Assembly (NCBI GenBank): GCA_947650285.1
Contig: CANTFL010000034.1
Span: 186,001-250,000, forward strand
Length of the DNA: 64,000 bases
Reading direction: 5' to 3'
Origin: Hyaloperonospora brassicae
Taxonomy: Eukaryota > Oomycota > Peronosporomycetes > Peronosporales > Peronosporaceae
Numbering within the stretch: position 1 is the first letter of the stretch; every line of letters starts with the position of its first letter. A program made the position numbers and the translations under genes. Positions 10,375 through 21,015 of this stretch are shown here, piece by piece. Below the pieces are notes generated by a model. That model worked only from the letters and a program-made list of their open reading frames with translations, made no database searches and was not told the DNA's origin.

Positions 10375-11251
10375 CGGAAGATGTCAATGTGCTGGACATT
10401 GGTATGTCAGATTTAATTAGCTACAATGTCAATGACATTAATATTGATGGAGCTCTTTCACCGTATGTGAGGGGAGTTATACTCCGTTGAGTGATACTCG
10501 TTGTGATACTAATTCGCTGCATGCTTCAGGCATGATTGGCCTGGGGCCGAGACACCAAGAATTTAATTCCTCTGATGTGAGTAGGGTGGCACGTAAAATT
10601 CCACCGAGTAAGGGCGGCCGAGGTGGCACCTCACTGAATGTCGGCAATGACATTGATGGCGAGAAGCCAGAGTTTTTAGGGCCAGTCCCGAATGCTGTAC
10701 GTGAAGTGGCACGTGAAATGCCACGAAGTGAGGGCGGACGAGATGGCACCTCACTGAATGTCGGTAATGACATTGTTGGCGAGAAGCCAGAGTGTTCAGG
10801 GCTGGGCCCGGATGCTGTACGTGAAGTGGTCCGTGTAAATCCACTGGGTGATGTGTTCTAGTTGCGTAACACTTCACCAGATGTTGTTCAAGACATGATC
10901 TTTCGTATAGAGCGTGCTAATATAAATAGCAACCACGGGGAACCTACTGCCTCGACCTCTAGGAGGCGTAAGGTTTATTTGAGGAAACACTCAGCGTAGT
11001 GTGGCAACTGGTAAGCGCCAAACGTCTAAGAAGTCACGAAGTGATAATAGTATCAATACACTATATAAACTTGTCAATGGGTTGACTGGACGTGTTAATG
11101 GCAATATTAGTCTTGAGACCCTTCCGTCCTTGGATACTCTCTTTGATCTAGACGAAATGTCTGACGGCGAATTTAGCCAAGGCTTACAGGTAGGAGAATT
11201 ATCCAATTTAGTGGTCATTCGGGCGGATATTGAGTTGAACTCATCCTCGTT
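10375..11251 (+). pseudogene. A1 protease-RT linker
   Basis: Low-complexity region between protease and RT. The 10487-10861 frame is open and contains a 40-residue tandem repeat (see the separate entry). 11001-11348 is a basic, serine-rich segment identical in A2. No enzyme motif is seen, and the link to RT is frame-shifted. Confidence 0.6.
10586..10845 (+). repeat. 120 bp in-frame tandem repeat in the A1 linker
   Basis: Two full units of 120 bases start at 10586 and 10706, and a partial third starts at 10826. Each encodes 40 residues containing GTSLNVGNDI and EKPE. The units differ at several positions, so the duplication is old. The same array is present in A2 at about 49159-49418. Confidence 0.85.
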
Positions 11252-12750
11252 ATGGACGTGTCTGTTGAGGACACAAAGTCGGCATTGGATGTCCGTAGTG
11301 GATCTTCCATCCTTAATAATCCTCATGATCCGTTCTATCCTTTGTTAAAGGAGTTTCAGGACGTGGTGTGTCATAACCCACCGTCCGTATTACCCCTCGA
11401 TAGAGGTGTACGTCATATAAATGGCTTGGTTCCTGAAGCTAAATAGTGCGTAACACGGCAGTGGCCTTTACCGAAGGAACAGTGCGACGTCATTGACGGC
11501 TTCTTTCGTGCAAAGAACGCGGCAGGAATGGTACGTGAAAGCAAATCTTCCCATTCCACATCGACCTTCTGTGTCAAAAAGCCCAATGGGAAGTGGGGCA
11601 TTGTTCATGCTTAAAATAAGCGTTAATGCGGCTACCATCCCGGCTCAGACACCTATTGCGAGGAAGGATGTTCTTCAGAACAATATGGTGGTATGTACAA
11701 TGTACAGTGCGCTCGACTTGGTTGATGGTTATTACCAACTTCTCATGCGAGAAAGCGATATTCCGCTGACAGCGGTCAGCACTCCACGGTATGCTCTGGG
11801 AGTGGCTTGTTATGCCGCAAGGATTATCAAATGCCCTGGATACATTCAACCGTCTTGTGTCACAATTGTTCAGACCTCACCGAGGTCATGCACAGACGTA
11901 ATTTGATGAAATCTTTGTCCATAGTCGTGCTATGAAAGGTCGGTCAGATGTGGACAATCATATTGACCTTTTACTAGCGGTGCTCGAGTGCATGCGCACG
12001 AACAAGTTGTATGCCAACGCCTTTAAGTGCATCTTTGGTGCAGAAGAGATTCCCTTTTTATGGTGATTTATTGGTAAGCGAGGCCTTAGAGCGGACCCCG
12101 CTAAGGTAAAAGCCATAGTTGATTGGCCGGTTCCAAAGAACCAAAAAGACTTACGTACGCGGCTTGGCGTTGCCAATTACTTATACAACTACAGTGCGAA
12201 TGACGCAGACATGGCTCGGCCATTATCCAATCTCCTTAAAACGGATGTGGAATGGTGCTGGACTAGCACTGATCATATTGATTTCAAGCAGTAAAGGAGA
12301 GTCTCCTTCATACGCCAGTCATGGCTTTGCCTGATCCTGATCTATCTTTCAGTGTCGTCTGTGACGCATCTGGTTTAGCCATAGGCAGCGCTCTGTTACA
12401 GACAGATTCTGATGGAAGGGAACGCGTCATTGCGTTTGAGTCCCGGTAGCTGAAGGCTTCAGAAAAGAACTATCCTGTTCACGAAAAAGAGCTACTTGCA
12501 ATGAAGTATGATCTAGTCAAATTCAGAGTCCATCTGCTTGTCTCTAAGCCATTTGTAGTCTATAATGATCATGAGTCCCTACGCACCGCGACCCAGTCGC
12601 ATCACCTCTCTCATAGAATGGCTCGTTAGATTTCCTTCTTTACCTAGTACAACTATAAAGTGAAGTATAAGCCGAGAAAGCAGAATGATTTGGCTGATGC
12701 GTTGTCACGCGGGCCTGACTATGAGCTTGCTCATGTTACGACTATGTCGT
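11252..12750 (+). pseudogene. A1 reverse transcriptase and RNase H
   Basis: RT motifs are visible in several frames: TRQWPLPKEQ at 11452-11480, KKPNGKWGIVHA near 11575, NAATIPAQTP at 11625-11655 and LVDGYYQLLMRESDIP at 11718-11767. The catalytic Y-x-D-D box at 11899-11910 reads stop-F-D-E: the tyrosine codon is TAA and the second aspartate is glutamate. The thumb (KLYANAFKCIFGAEE) and RNase H (VVCDASG at about 12355-12375, then NYPVHEKELLAMKYD) follow. RNase H has an extra stop after FESR. The RT lesions are shared with A2. Confidence 0.85.
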
Positions 12751-13890
12751 CGTCGGCCACTGACATAATCCGTACGGCATTTACCAAGGATGAACATTGT
12801 GTAGCTCTGCTACGTGCTCTAGGGAGCGAGGAGTTTCAGGACTCAAACATAGATTTGTCGACACGATTACGTGCGAGGCTACATCGATATTCCATCGATC
12901 AGAGCCTGTTGTGCTATGGGACGGATGTGGACGATACTCCTCGTACCGTTGTCCCTCCTGGTGAGGAGTTGATGTATCGGATCCTCCATGAGGCACATGA
13001 TACTGCGTTATGTGGTCATACCGGTCGTGAGAAGACCTATGGCTCTGTGAGCCAATGCTATTGGTGGCCCAAACTATACAAATGGATGAGCACATATGTG
13101 CGTACGTGGGAAACGTGTCAACGGATGAAACCATCACCTCACGCGGCCGCGACGCTGTCTAGTTTGCATATACCCAAAGGGTATTAAGAGTCCATCAGTA
13201 TGGACTTCCTATTCGGTTTACCGAAGGATTCGTATGGATATACGGGTATTGTGGTCTTTGTCGACCGTTTGAGCAAGATGGCTCATTAAGCGGCGGTGCC
13301 GGATACCATTGATGGTGAGGGTACAGCAACGCTGTTTATCGATCGCTTGTTTCGACAACACGGTTTGCCGTTGGCAATTGTCTCTGATAGAGATCCTCGC
13401 TTCACGGGAAAATTCGGAAATCCATCCTAAAATGCTCGACACACGTTTGGACATGTCCACAGCGGATCATCCGTCGACAGATGGTCAAACCGAGCGAGTG
13501 AATCGCATCATCGGTGACATCTTGCGCAGTGTTTGTGCTGAAACGCCTAAGCGTTGGAGTTCGGTGCTTCCTGTCGCTGAGTTTGCGTTGAATAACGCCG
13601 TGCATGCTTCCACCGGCTACACACCGTTTTATGCGAATGGTCTCACACACCCTCGAGTTCCGTTAACGCTACCACTGTGTAATTCAGGGCTTGTTAGGGG
13701 AGTAGTTGCCGATCGGCTTGCTGATATCAGCCCTGCTACTGTTCAAAAACAGGTAAGAGTGTTTTTCGCAACGCGATTGAATGTCTTACGACATGTGCGG
13801 GACGCACTGGCTGATGGACAAGACAAGCAGAAGGAACAAGCTGATGCTAAAGGCAGAGGTTGTATTGGGCGTTATGAGGTCGGAGACTAA
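12751..13890 (+). pseudogene. A1 integrase
   Basis: Integrase joins the cDNA to the host genome. The HHCC finger is at about 12985-13120 (HEAHDTALCGHTGREKTY), but the first cysteine of the pair is tryptophan (WETC instead of CETC). The catalytic core has MDFLFGLPKDS (first D, after a TAA), SDRDPRF (second D) and DGQTERVNRI (E) at about 13200-13510. A frameshift lies just before TRLDMSTADH. A2 keeps the cysteine, so that lesion is specific to A1. Confidence 0.85.
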
Positions 13891-13948
13891 GTTCTACTTA
13901 ATACTAAAATCTATTTTTAAATGTAGTGTCTGCTGTCTTTAAGACAAG

Positions 13949-14500
13949 TTGCGCCCGCGCTTCATTGGACCATTCACGGTCGTCGCCAAGAAGGGACTTG
14001 CGTATACGCTTAACCTTCCGCGAAAACTGCGCACACAACCCGTTTTCTACGTTGGTTTTGTTAAGCCGTATCGGGATCCGTCCCACGTGAACTTGGAGGC
14101 GCTTGCGCCGGGTAATAGGGCCTTGCCATCGGCTGCTGAATCCGAACCAGGAGGTCAAGCTGACCATCCACACGGGCTAAGTCCAACTCCAACGCCTGGA
14201 CAAGGGCTCGCATCGCGTCAAACGCACTCTGGGTCTTACCCAATGTCTCACGGAGACCACTCATCTCGAGAAGCATCTTTTCATGCTACTCCTTCGGTAT
14301 ACCGACCACATCCGATGCTGCTCGATGAGCAAGGGAACCGCCAGTTCCATGTAGAGCGACTCCTGAAACGACGTCTTCGTCAGGGCCAATACTAGTATCT
14401 GGTGAAGTGGCAAGGGTACCCGGAGTCAGAGAACTCAATGGATTTTGAGACACCCCTTCGGCAGGATTGCCCATACTCCGTTAATGTTTTTAACATCGTG
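13949..14500 (+). pseudogene. A1 GPF/Y module and chromodomain
   Basis: RPRFIGPFTVVAKKG through LPRKLRTQPVFYVGF (13950-14060) is the GPF/Y module. A proline/serine/histidine-rich linker follows, then the chromodomain: QFHVERLLKRRLRQGQY, an in-frame TAG and YLVKWQGYPESENS (14340-14440). The conserved tryptophan of the SWE motif is methionine here (SMDFE). The linker and chromodomain lie opposite the antisense coiled-coil gene 14061-15354. Confidence 0.82.
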
Positions 14501-15354
14501 GCAGGGGTCACCCCTCGACCAAAAGCGCATCTCACCAATAGTGGTGGAGGCAGGTGGGTAGTTGGGTACCGCTTGACCAACACCCACATCAGTCAGCACA
14601 GCCGGAGCATAGCGTGTGCGAGTTCGCAACTGGCCTCTGGACTTAAGCTTGGCGTAATCATACCGAAGCTTTCGTTCTAGACGAACATCGGCCACATCGG
14701 CACTTGCTTTGAGAGTTACCACGCTGCTAAGGTGTCGTTTCCGATGCACTCAGCGAACAAAAGCGTTGTCTTCTTCCTCCTGAGATTCGCCTGAAAATAA
14801 GAGGATGGGTATACCCTTCGTCGGTGGAACCGGCGCACCCCGTGCTTGCGTGTCAAGTCGCAACCTGTATTGACTTTGAGTCGTCAAGTAAGGTTGAAGG
14901 TACCTCTCACGAAGTGCCTGTCGACTCGCCACCTCATCAGAAGATGTTGGCTCAGCACCAATGGCCCACGTTGCCAAAGAATGACCTGTCGTTTGGCATA
15001 AACGCTCTTCCACATCGAGTGGTATAAACAGATAGTAACGACGACCCTCAAGGGTTGCAGCAAGCTGCATACGGCTCTGAGCGCTCTCCTCTCGTTGGAT
15101 AGCCAACTGTTGTTGCTCATCGAGCGGATTAGTAATGATGGCATCGCCCATGATGGGTGTTTGATGCGTCGTCGGTGGCGCGTTGGCTTCGCCACGCTCG
15201 ACAAATGGGTTTGGTGCAGCGGTACCTCTTGCACTGGTGAGTCGTACATCGTCCTCTCTTCACCATGGATATCGGTATCGCTACCATAATCCACATCCAA
15301 ATCGATACCAAGGTATTAAGAGAGGGTCGAGGACTCATCGGGTGGCGATGCCAT
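14061..15354 (-). pseudogene. A1 antisense accessory gene (coiled-coil product)
   Basis: Reading from an ATG at 15354 on the minus strand, one broken gene converges on pol. It has an acidic N-terminus (LDVDYGSDTDIHGEERTMYD), a central segment with MGDAIITNPLDEQQQLAIQR and RRYYLFIPLDVEERLC, and a basic part with VHRKRHLSS. The C-terminus is a coiled coil (LRETLGKTQSAFDAMRALVQ, ALELDLARVDGQLDLL) ending TDPDTA at a TAA on 14061-14063. Breaks: TAA at codon 13, a frameshift near 15225, TGA at 14750-14752 and TAG near 14280. The first and third are shared with A2. Function unknown. A chance antisense frame is the main alternative. Confidence 0.6.
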
Positions 15355-15462
15355 GATGTTTCGGGTTTTGCGAACCGTGAAGGTTGGAGCGCACCTTCTC
15401 CGACCTCTTGAGGAAATTTTTCGATTGACGCTTTGTAGTAACGTCAGTCTGGTGGAAGAGGG

Positions 15463-15937
15463 TGTAACGTGGTTACACGTCGACTAGACGACTTCGGTGT
15501 GGTGCGCACAAGGGATGGGATCCTCTTTAAAGTGATATTTGAACACAGTATTAATTGTTGAAGACTGATGTCTGTCAACCATTGATTACGAGATCTTATG
15601 AGAGTTTTATTTAGGACATTAGCGAGTAGGTTAATTACGTTGTTATTAGGTGTTCTTTTAGGTTAAAAGAAGAAATAAAGTTCAGCTCTCATTTTGATCC
15701 GATAGACACGTGCCTTTTTAAGACATCTTGTGATGGTTGAGGAGATAGCAACACCTTATTATGGCAGATACTTCTTGTGCACTCTGTGTTGATTGTCTGA
15801 ATCGTTTGGTCCCGCTGGAACAGGGACCGTAAACCCTTTGAGCTGTTTGACTCTTTTAGTCGGGTTCTCTGAACCTGAAGTTGCTCGTTGAGCGTTAAGT
15901 CTTCCTCTAACTTAAGGGGCTGTGTAGCTCAACTACA
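15463..15937 (+). repeat. A1 right LTR
   Basis: It starts TGTAACGTGG directly after the purine tract at 15451-15462 and ends CTACA at 15937. It is 475 bases long and lacks the extra internal unit of the left LTR. The LTR differs from those of A2 by about a fifth of its positions, although the internal parts of A1 and A2 are nearly the same. Confidence 0.9.
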
Positions 15938-18900
15938 GTACCTCAATTTATGACATGCAAAACCCTATATTTTGTGTATTCGGCTTTTATGAGACGTCGA
16001 GCGGAAACAGAAATGGAGTATAGCTAGTCGTCTTTGCAACAGTGTACGTTTAACCCTGTTAGAACATTGAGTCAGTATAAAGTGAAAGGTCTGCGTGAAG
16101 CGCATCAGCGACAAAGGAAATTATTTAAATCTGCAATTCACGTAGAAGGTACGCTATGTGAATAACGACGGTTACCTTTCCATTTATTCAAATATATATG
16201 GCTCTTGACGGGCTTGAGCAACGATGTAGGGTCTGAATAGAGTATTTAAGATCTATTGGTTGAGAGATGGATGCGAAGTTGATCAAGCGCGCAAATGATA
16301 GCAATGACGTTTTCGACATCGGATGTCACAGGACAGTCGGTGATGACCCTAATCAGCATTGCATCAGGACGTAAGCCTTATTTACCGATATTGTTTTAAA
16401 TATGTGCTAGTTTGATGGCAACAACGGTAAATCTTTTTGATTGGGGTACAGCTTGTGATCGCGCATATGTGTGATTCGCTTTTGGACGTTCCGAGGGTGG
16501 ACTTCAACATGATTTTTTCTATTTATAGCTCGGTTCTGGACGAACACATCGTCATAGTGTGTCGTTGCAAAACTTCTGACCTATAAATAATTATTTGTTA
16601 TGCATCTTTTATTTATGGCAGTTGCGTTACTTAGACATTGTGGCATCACTATTCACTCTCTATGAATATTGCTGGTAAAATCACTGCAGTGCACGGGATG
16701 TATTGTTTACGCATAAAAACCGGTCGAAGCCATTTAACATATAGATGAACGAGACGATAACACGCTCATGTTTATACTCAGGAAATGACGTCCTCTTTCG
16801 CATCGGTGACCGAGTAGGGACCGTTGCAGCAGTTGACTTTCGACGCGCGCGTCAGCTTCATCATATTCCCGCTTTTTTGAGCGCAAAAGTCGAAAGAGCT
16901 ATGCGGAAATATAACTATTTCAGACGGCCTACTGATAAGAGATCAGCAGATATTTTCTCATTCGTAATGAATTTTTTAAAATGCATCAAACACTGGTTAA
17001 ATACACATGACTTATCATTGGTTCATGTTTCTTCTTTGTGGCTAGCCTTCCTAGGCTAAGGCAACTTGTATAGCACAATTTCAAAACTATAAGCTTAAGC
17101 GCAATTATATGCTTGCAAAATGAAAATATTTTCGACAACTATTTCCCACGTTCTTCCTTTCAAGCCATTACTCAACACCGTAACTGCGAAGTTTAAAACA
17201 AAGGGAAGAATGTAGACAAAGTTAGATACATAAAAAGATCCAACTCGTATCTGGCAACCACAAAACACATCAAAGAAGCATCGGCGGTAGTGCCAACTTT
17301 TGCCCAACTGACGCTGAGCTATAATCGAGTCTTTATGGGACATGTTCGGGCGGTGCACGAGACTCTTTTTCCACCAGTCGAGATCAATTTCAATTCTTTT
17401 GTAATTTGCGATATGAATGAAAAAGTGCAAATGTAGTCGGAGCTGAGTTCGATGCACCTTAAATATCATGGTGCGCATTCATGAAGCGATGCAACCGGGT
17501 GATATCGAATGGTAACGATTTTTGGTTGGATGGCCGACAATACTTCATTTGCGCGAAGTCAATTCCTTATCGCGTGAATTGTCGCAGTGTGCGGTAAAGC
17601 TTGTTATGTGGACCGCATCTTTATCTTGTACGTCGCTATAGATCCTCCAGCATGTATGATTATTCCGGAAACACTTCAGAGACTTGACAGATCCAACTCC
17701 CGGAGCTATCACTCAGCAAGATTAAACCTACTTAAATTGGCAAATACGATCGTTTCTAGTACAAGTAAAATACCTCATTACTAATTGCATGTCGGAAAAA
17801 ATTTGTTGACAGCAGAGCCCAAGTCCTTCATGTCGTCAAAAGCGCGTCAAATCTCACTCACGTAAGACGATTTCCGCATTTGCAGCTTGTAGACGAACCC
17901 TCTCGACCAAAAATCGTCCAGACCAATTCTTACCTCGCTGTGAGCAAATTCGAATCAAACCAATAGTGCTTCGGCTTCATCCCCTCAACCTACCTCGGAG
18001 CATCACGCAAAAGGAAGGCACGAAGTTCCAATGTATTTATATTGAAAAAAGTATATATTCGTCGAGATCGATCGAGAGCGCGCGTTTCGATAAGCGCATC
18101 TCAAGACCCGTATGGCCGGATCTTCGCAGCGGAGCTTCGTAGTCAGCACTGTGGTCGACGGTTCAGAAACAGTGGCTAAGGTATAACGCAATTTTTACCG
18201 TTGAGTTCGGCTTACGAGCTCACAGATTGCCAGCGTCATTCGGAGTCGAAAAGGACTGATTGAAGGATACGAGCTAAGACGGGTAGCAAGACAATCGAGT
18301 ACCCAAACGTGCCACATCTCAGGCAAGAAGGATAGATTATGCGGTTCACTCTTGGATGATCACATGATCCAAAATGAATGATACCGACGATCGCAAACCC
18401 GACTAAAGGTCGCGGTAATACTCAGGAATCACGAGCGCAACCAGAGATCGCGAGATCAACTGGAGATCTCGAGTCCGGATTTAGTTGTGAACAAGTCGGA
18501 TGTGGACCACGCCAAGGTACACGGGAGAGCGTACTTTGTGTTGGACACATATGTACAAGGGAACGTTCTTCTGGAAAAGAAGACGCGTGGATCCGGATGT
18601 ATGAGATACATATAGGCATAGAGATGATTATGTTTTATGTCTAATTGGTTGATATTAAATAGAAATTAATTCTTTTCATAGTACATGTATCGACTTCACT
18701 TCAGAGTTGTGTTATTGGCGACCCGACGTCATGAGAAGTCGCAAATTCAAACCAAATTGTATCTTGAGATTGTGTGGGTAGAGACTAGGGACTCTGAACA
18801 TAAACCCCAACTGCGAAAGGGCGCAGCATACAAACTAAGGCAACGGGTGCAAGATCGCGAGACGGCTCTATTGGTCAGATTCCTCACAAATCAAGTATTT

Positions 18901-19801
18901 TCGTTCGACAAAGCGGTCTTTCCGAGATCGATGTGGCTCATATAGAGCACCTCACAAGTACAATCGCAATCGTGTTGAGTTTTTACACGGTTGCCCCAAA
19001 TTCGAATACAATTAAGTTCGGCATTGACTTAATTTCACCTGAACAATTGAGCATCAATATATCGAAGTGTATACAAGGTGAGCAACGTTTACAGCACGAC
19101 ATCGAAGTACACCTTAAGTTAGTCGGTCGTCTGGGCGCTAAGGAAGAGTTAATTTCGATTCCTTAAACGAGTGATCACCACTTCGCCACAAAATTTTCTC
19201 ACGCATCTTTTACAATAGAGAGGGAGGACCATTGCGAGTGTATCGATTTCGTCATGGTCGACCATGAAGACGTAATATTTTCGATTAACCGAGTGGCTAA
19301 TGCCTTGCTATAAGCAGATGAGTCGTTGATTAGCGCTGTGCTAGCAGCGCGGACGGCGACTAAGATCCATTATTCAAATCGCTACTCGACGGTGTAAGAA
19401 TATTAAAGAGACACATCAGTGACCATCTGCAAACTGGTCCAATTATCGTCAGATGTCAGATAATCAAGAAGGTTTCCAAAAGAGACTTTCAGTTCATGCG
19501 CCACTGAATTAGACTCCTGACAAGCTTGAGAATACTTTATGAAAGATATGTCGTCGGCTGCCTGTAAATAAAAAAATTGAGTTAAGTTGTAGGGATATAG
19601 CGATGTAAAAAGTGTAGGCTTCCTCTAATCTTATAAAGAACCTAAACGAATAATATATCTTGATGGGGTTTAGTGAGTAATTAAGAAGGTGAAGCATCTC
19701 TAGGTACATATACGACCTACTACATCCTGTCTCTAAATAACTGCGTTACTGCGGCGGCGACTTCTATATAGCCTTAACATCACTAGGCTTTGAACAGCAA
19801 A
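15938..19801. other. Unassigned region between A1 and C
   Basis: No recognisable gene. The longest frame (17095-17478, minus, 127 codons) has no motif I know and no support from a neighbour. At 18715 a short TTGGCGACCCGAC string resembles a retrotransposon primer site downstream of a possible LTR end, but no partner LTR was found. The region is A+T-richer than the flanking elements and probably holds older, decayed sequence. Confidence 0.4.
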
Positions 19802-20908
19802 TGTGGTGGAGTGGCGATCGCTCAATTTATGAGTCGATCCCAACTCTTTACTGGTGCCCGGACGACCGACTAATGGAGGCGGTACTCCAATCCGGTGTGT
19901 GTTGCCTTTCTCACCTTGATAAAACCCGTCGGTAGGTCGGGTCGCACTCTTCCAGGTGGACTCGTGTCGAAGGAAAACTTGACCGTGTTGAAGATGGGGT
20001 TGTGACCGTGCGAAAAAATTTCACGCGATCACGGGGTACTCGTGGGTACTGATGTAAGTTACCCTGATCTCAACGAGATCGCCTTGTCCACTATGTGGTA
20101 GCTTGATCCGCGGGCCTTCTCGCGAATCTTGCGCCTTGCCTTTAATGTCTTGTTGCGTCCGATCGCAGTTGATGTTGCTTGAGAGTTCTTGAACACACCT
20201 GGCCAAAACAATCCAGGTGTGACACTCGCGTAGACGTGTAGCGCGACTCTTTATTCGACGGGGGGCCAAAGATCCTACCCGGAAGAGATAACGTATGCTT
20301 TGTGAAGTAATTTGAACTCTGTTTGATGTAAACCAATCAACCTAGACCCTACCCCTATGCCAATCCGTATATCTCAACCAAATGCCACGCGTCTCCTTTC
20401 CAGGAAGATCTTGCCCTCGCATTTATGTGGTCCACACCCAGTATATCCACCGTTGTATCTTCTTGTAGCCCACCCAAGATATTCTCGTGATCCTACTAGC
20501 GGATCGGGATCCTATGAGCAAATCGGGATCCTACTAGCGGATCGTAATCCTACTAGCGGATCGTGATCCTACTAGCGGATAGGGATCCTGTTAGCGGATC
20601 GGGATCCCACTTAGCGGATCGCAGCTGGAGATCGGACATGCGATCCTGGGTTAGGATCGCGGTCTTCCAGCGAGATTGAGGGTCTTGTATTTCCATGTCT
20701 CACGACGGATTGCGTAATCAAAACGAGTGTGACTACCCTATGGTCTCATCCCAGGCTGGGCGATCCTGTTCACTTGGGGTTTGGATACGCTATTGCTATC
20801 CACCCATACCGACTTGTATCCACCAATTATAGCATTCTTGGCTTAACTGGAGCGTGTGACCCTTTGGATCGCCGAACCTATTCCCAAGGAGATTTCCTTA
20901 TGACCTCT
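19802..20908 (-). repeat. Element C 3' LTR
   Basis: It matches 39522-40628 without gaps. I count about seven differences in 1107 bases: four between 19840 and 19860, one at about 20635 and two in the last 12 bases. The roughly 770 bases between 19861 and 20634 are identical. The LTR ends do not show the usual TG/CA pair at the right side, so the exact right boundary is uncertain by a few bases. Confidence 0.88.
20489..20621. repeat. GATC-rich short tandem repeats in the C 3' LTR
   Basis: About seven imperfect copies of an 18-20 base unit of the form gatcctactagcggatcg. Counting GATC from 20488 to 20662 gives 14 in about 175 bases, against less than one expected by chance. The same array is at 40209-40341. 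In an LTR such an array could be a promoter or methylation target, but this is only inference. Confidence 0.9.
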
Positions 20909-21015
20909 TTGCCACAAGCGTCCCCTGCACCGTCAGTCAACATTCACTGTTGATCTGGCTGTGCACCCTTGATTGCTTCACTTCTTTTTCACTCACTTTC
21001 GCATCTTTTGATACG

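Larger units (their letters stand above)
8198..15937 (+). mobile_element. Element A1: complete but inactive Ty3/Gypsy retrotransposon with chromodomain
   Basis: Two LTRs (8198-8727 and 15463-15937) flank gag, protease, RT, RNase H, integrase, GPF/Y and chromodomain on the plus strand, followed by an antisense gene. A primer-binding-like TGG follows the left LTR by two bases, and a purine tract GGTGGAAGAGGG (15451-15462) precedes the right LTR. GTAC occurs at 8193-8196 and 15938-15941, a probable 4 bp target duplication with one extra base on the left. All domains contain stops or frameshifts. The internal part is nearly identical to A2 at 46793-54569. Confidence 0.93.

Noticed and set aside
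17095..17478. 127-codon minus-strand frame
   Set aside because: No motif, no repeat elsewhere in the window, no promoter-like sequence and no supporting neighbour. It could be chance.
18600..18740. Possible LTR end and primer site (TTGGCGACCCGAC)
   Set aside because: No second LTR or adjoining gag was found. The string alone is too short to support an element.
20489..20621. Short regular repeats resembling a CRISPR array
   Set aside because: Units are contiguous without unique spacers. They sit inside an LTR that is duplicated at 40209-40341, and the sequence is eukaryotic.
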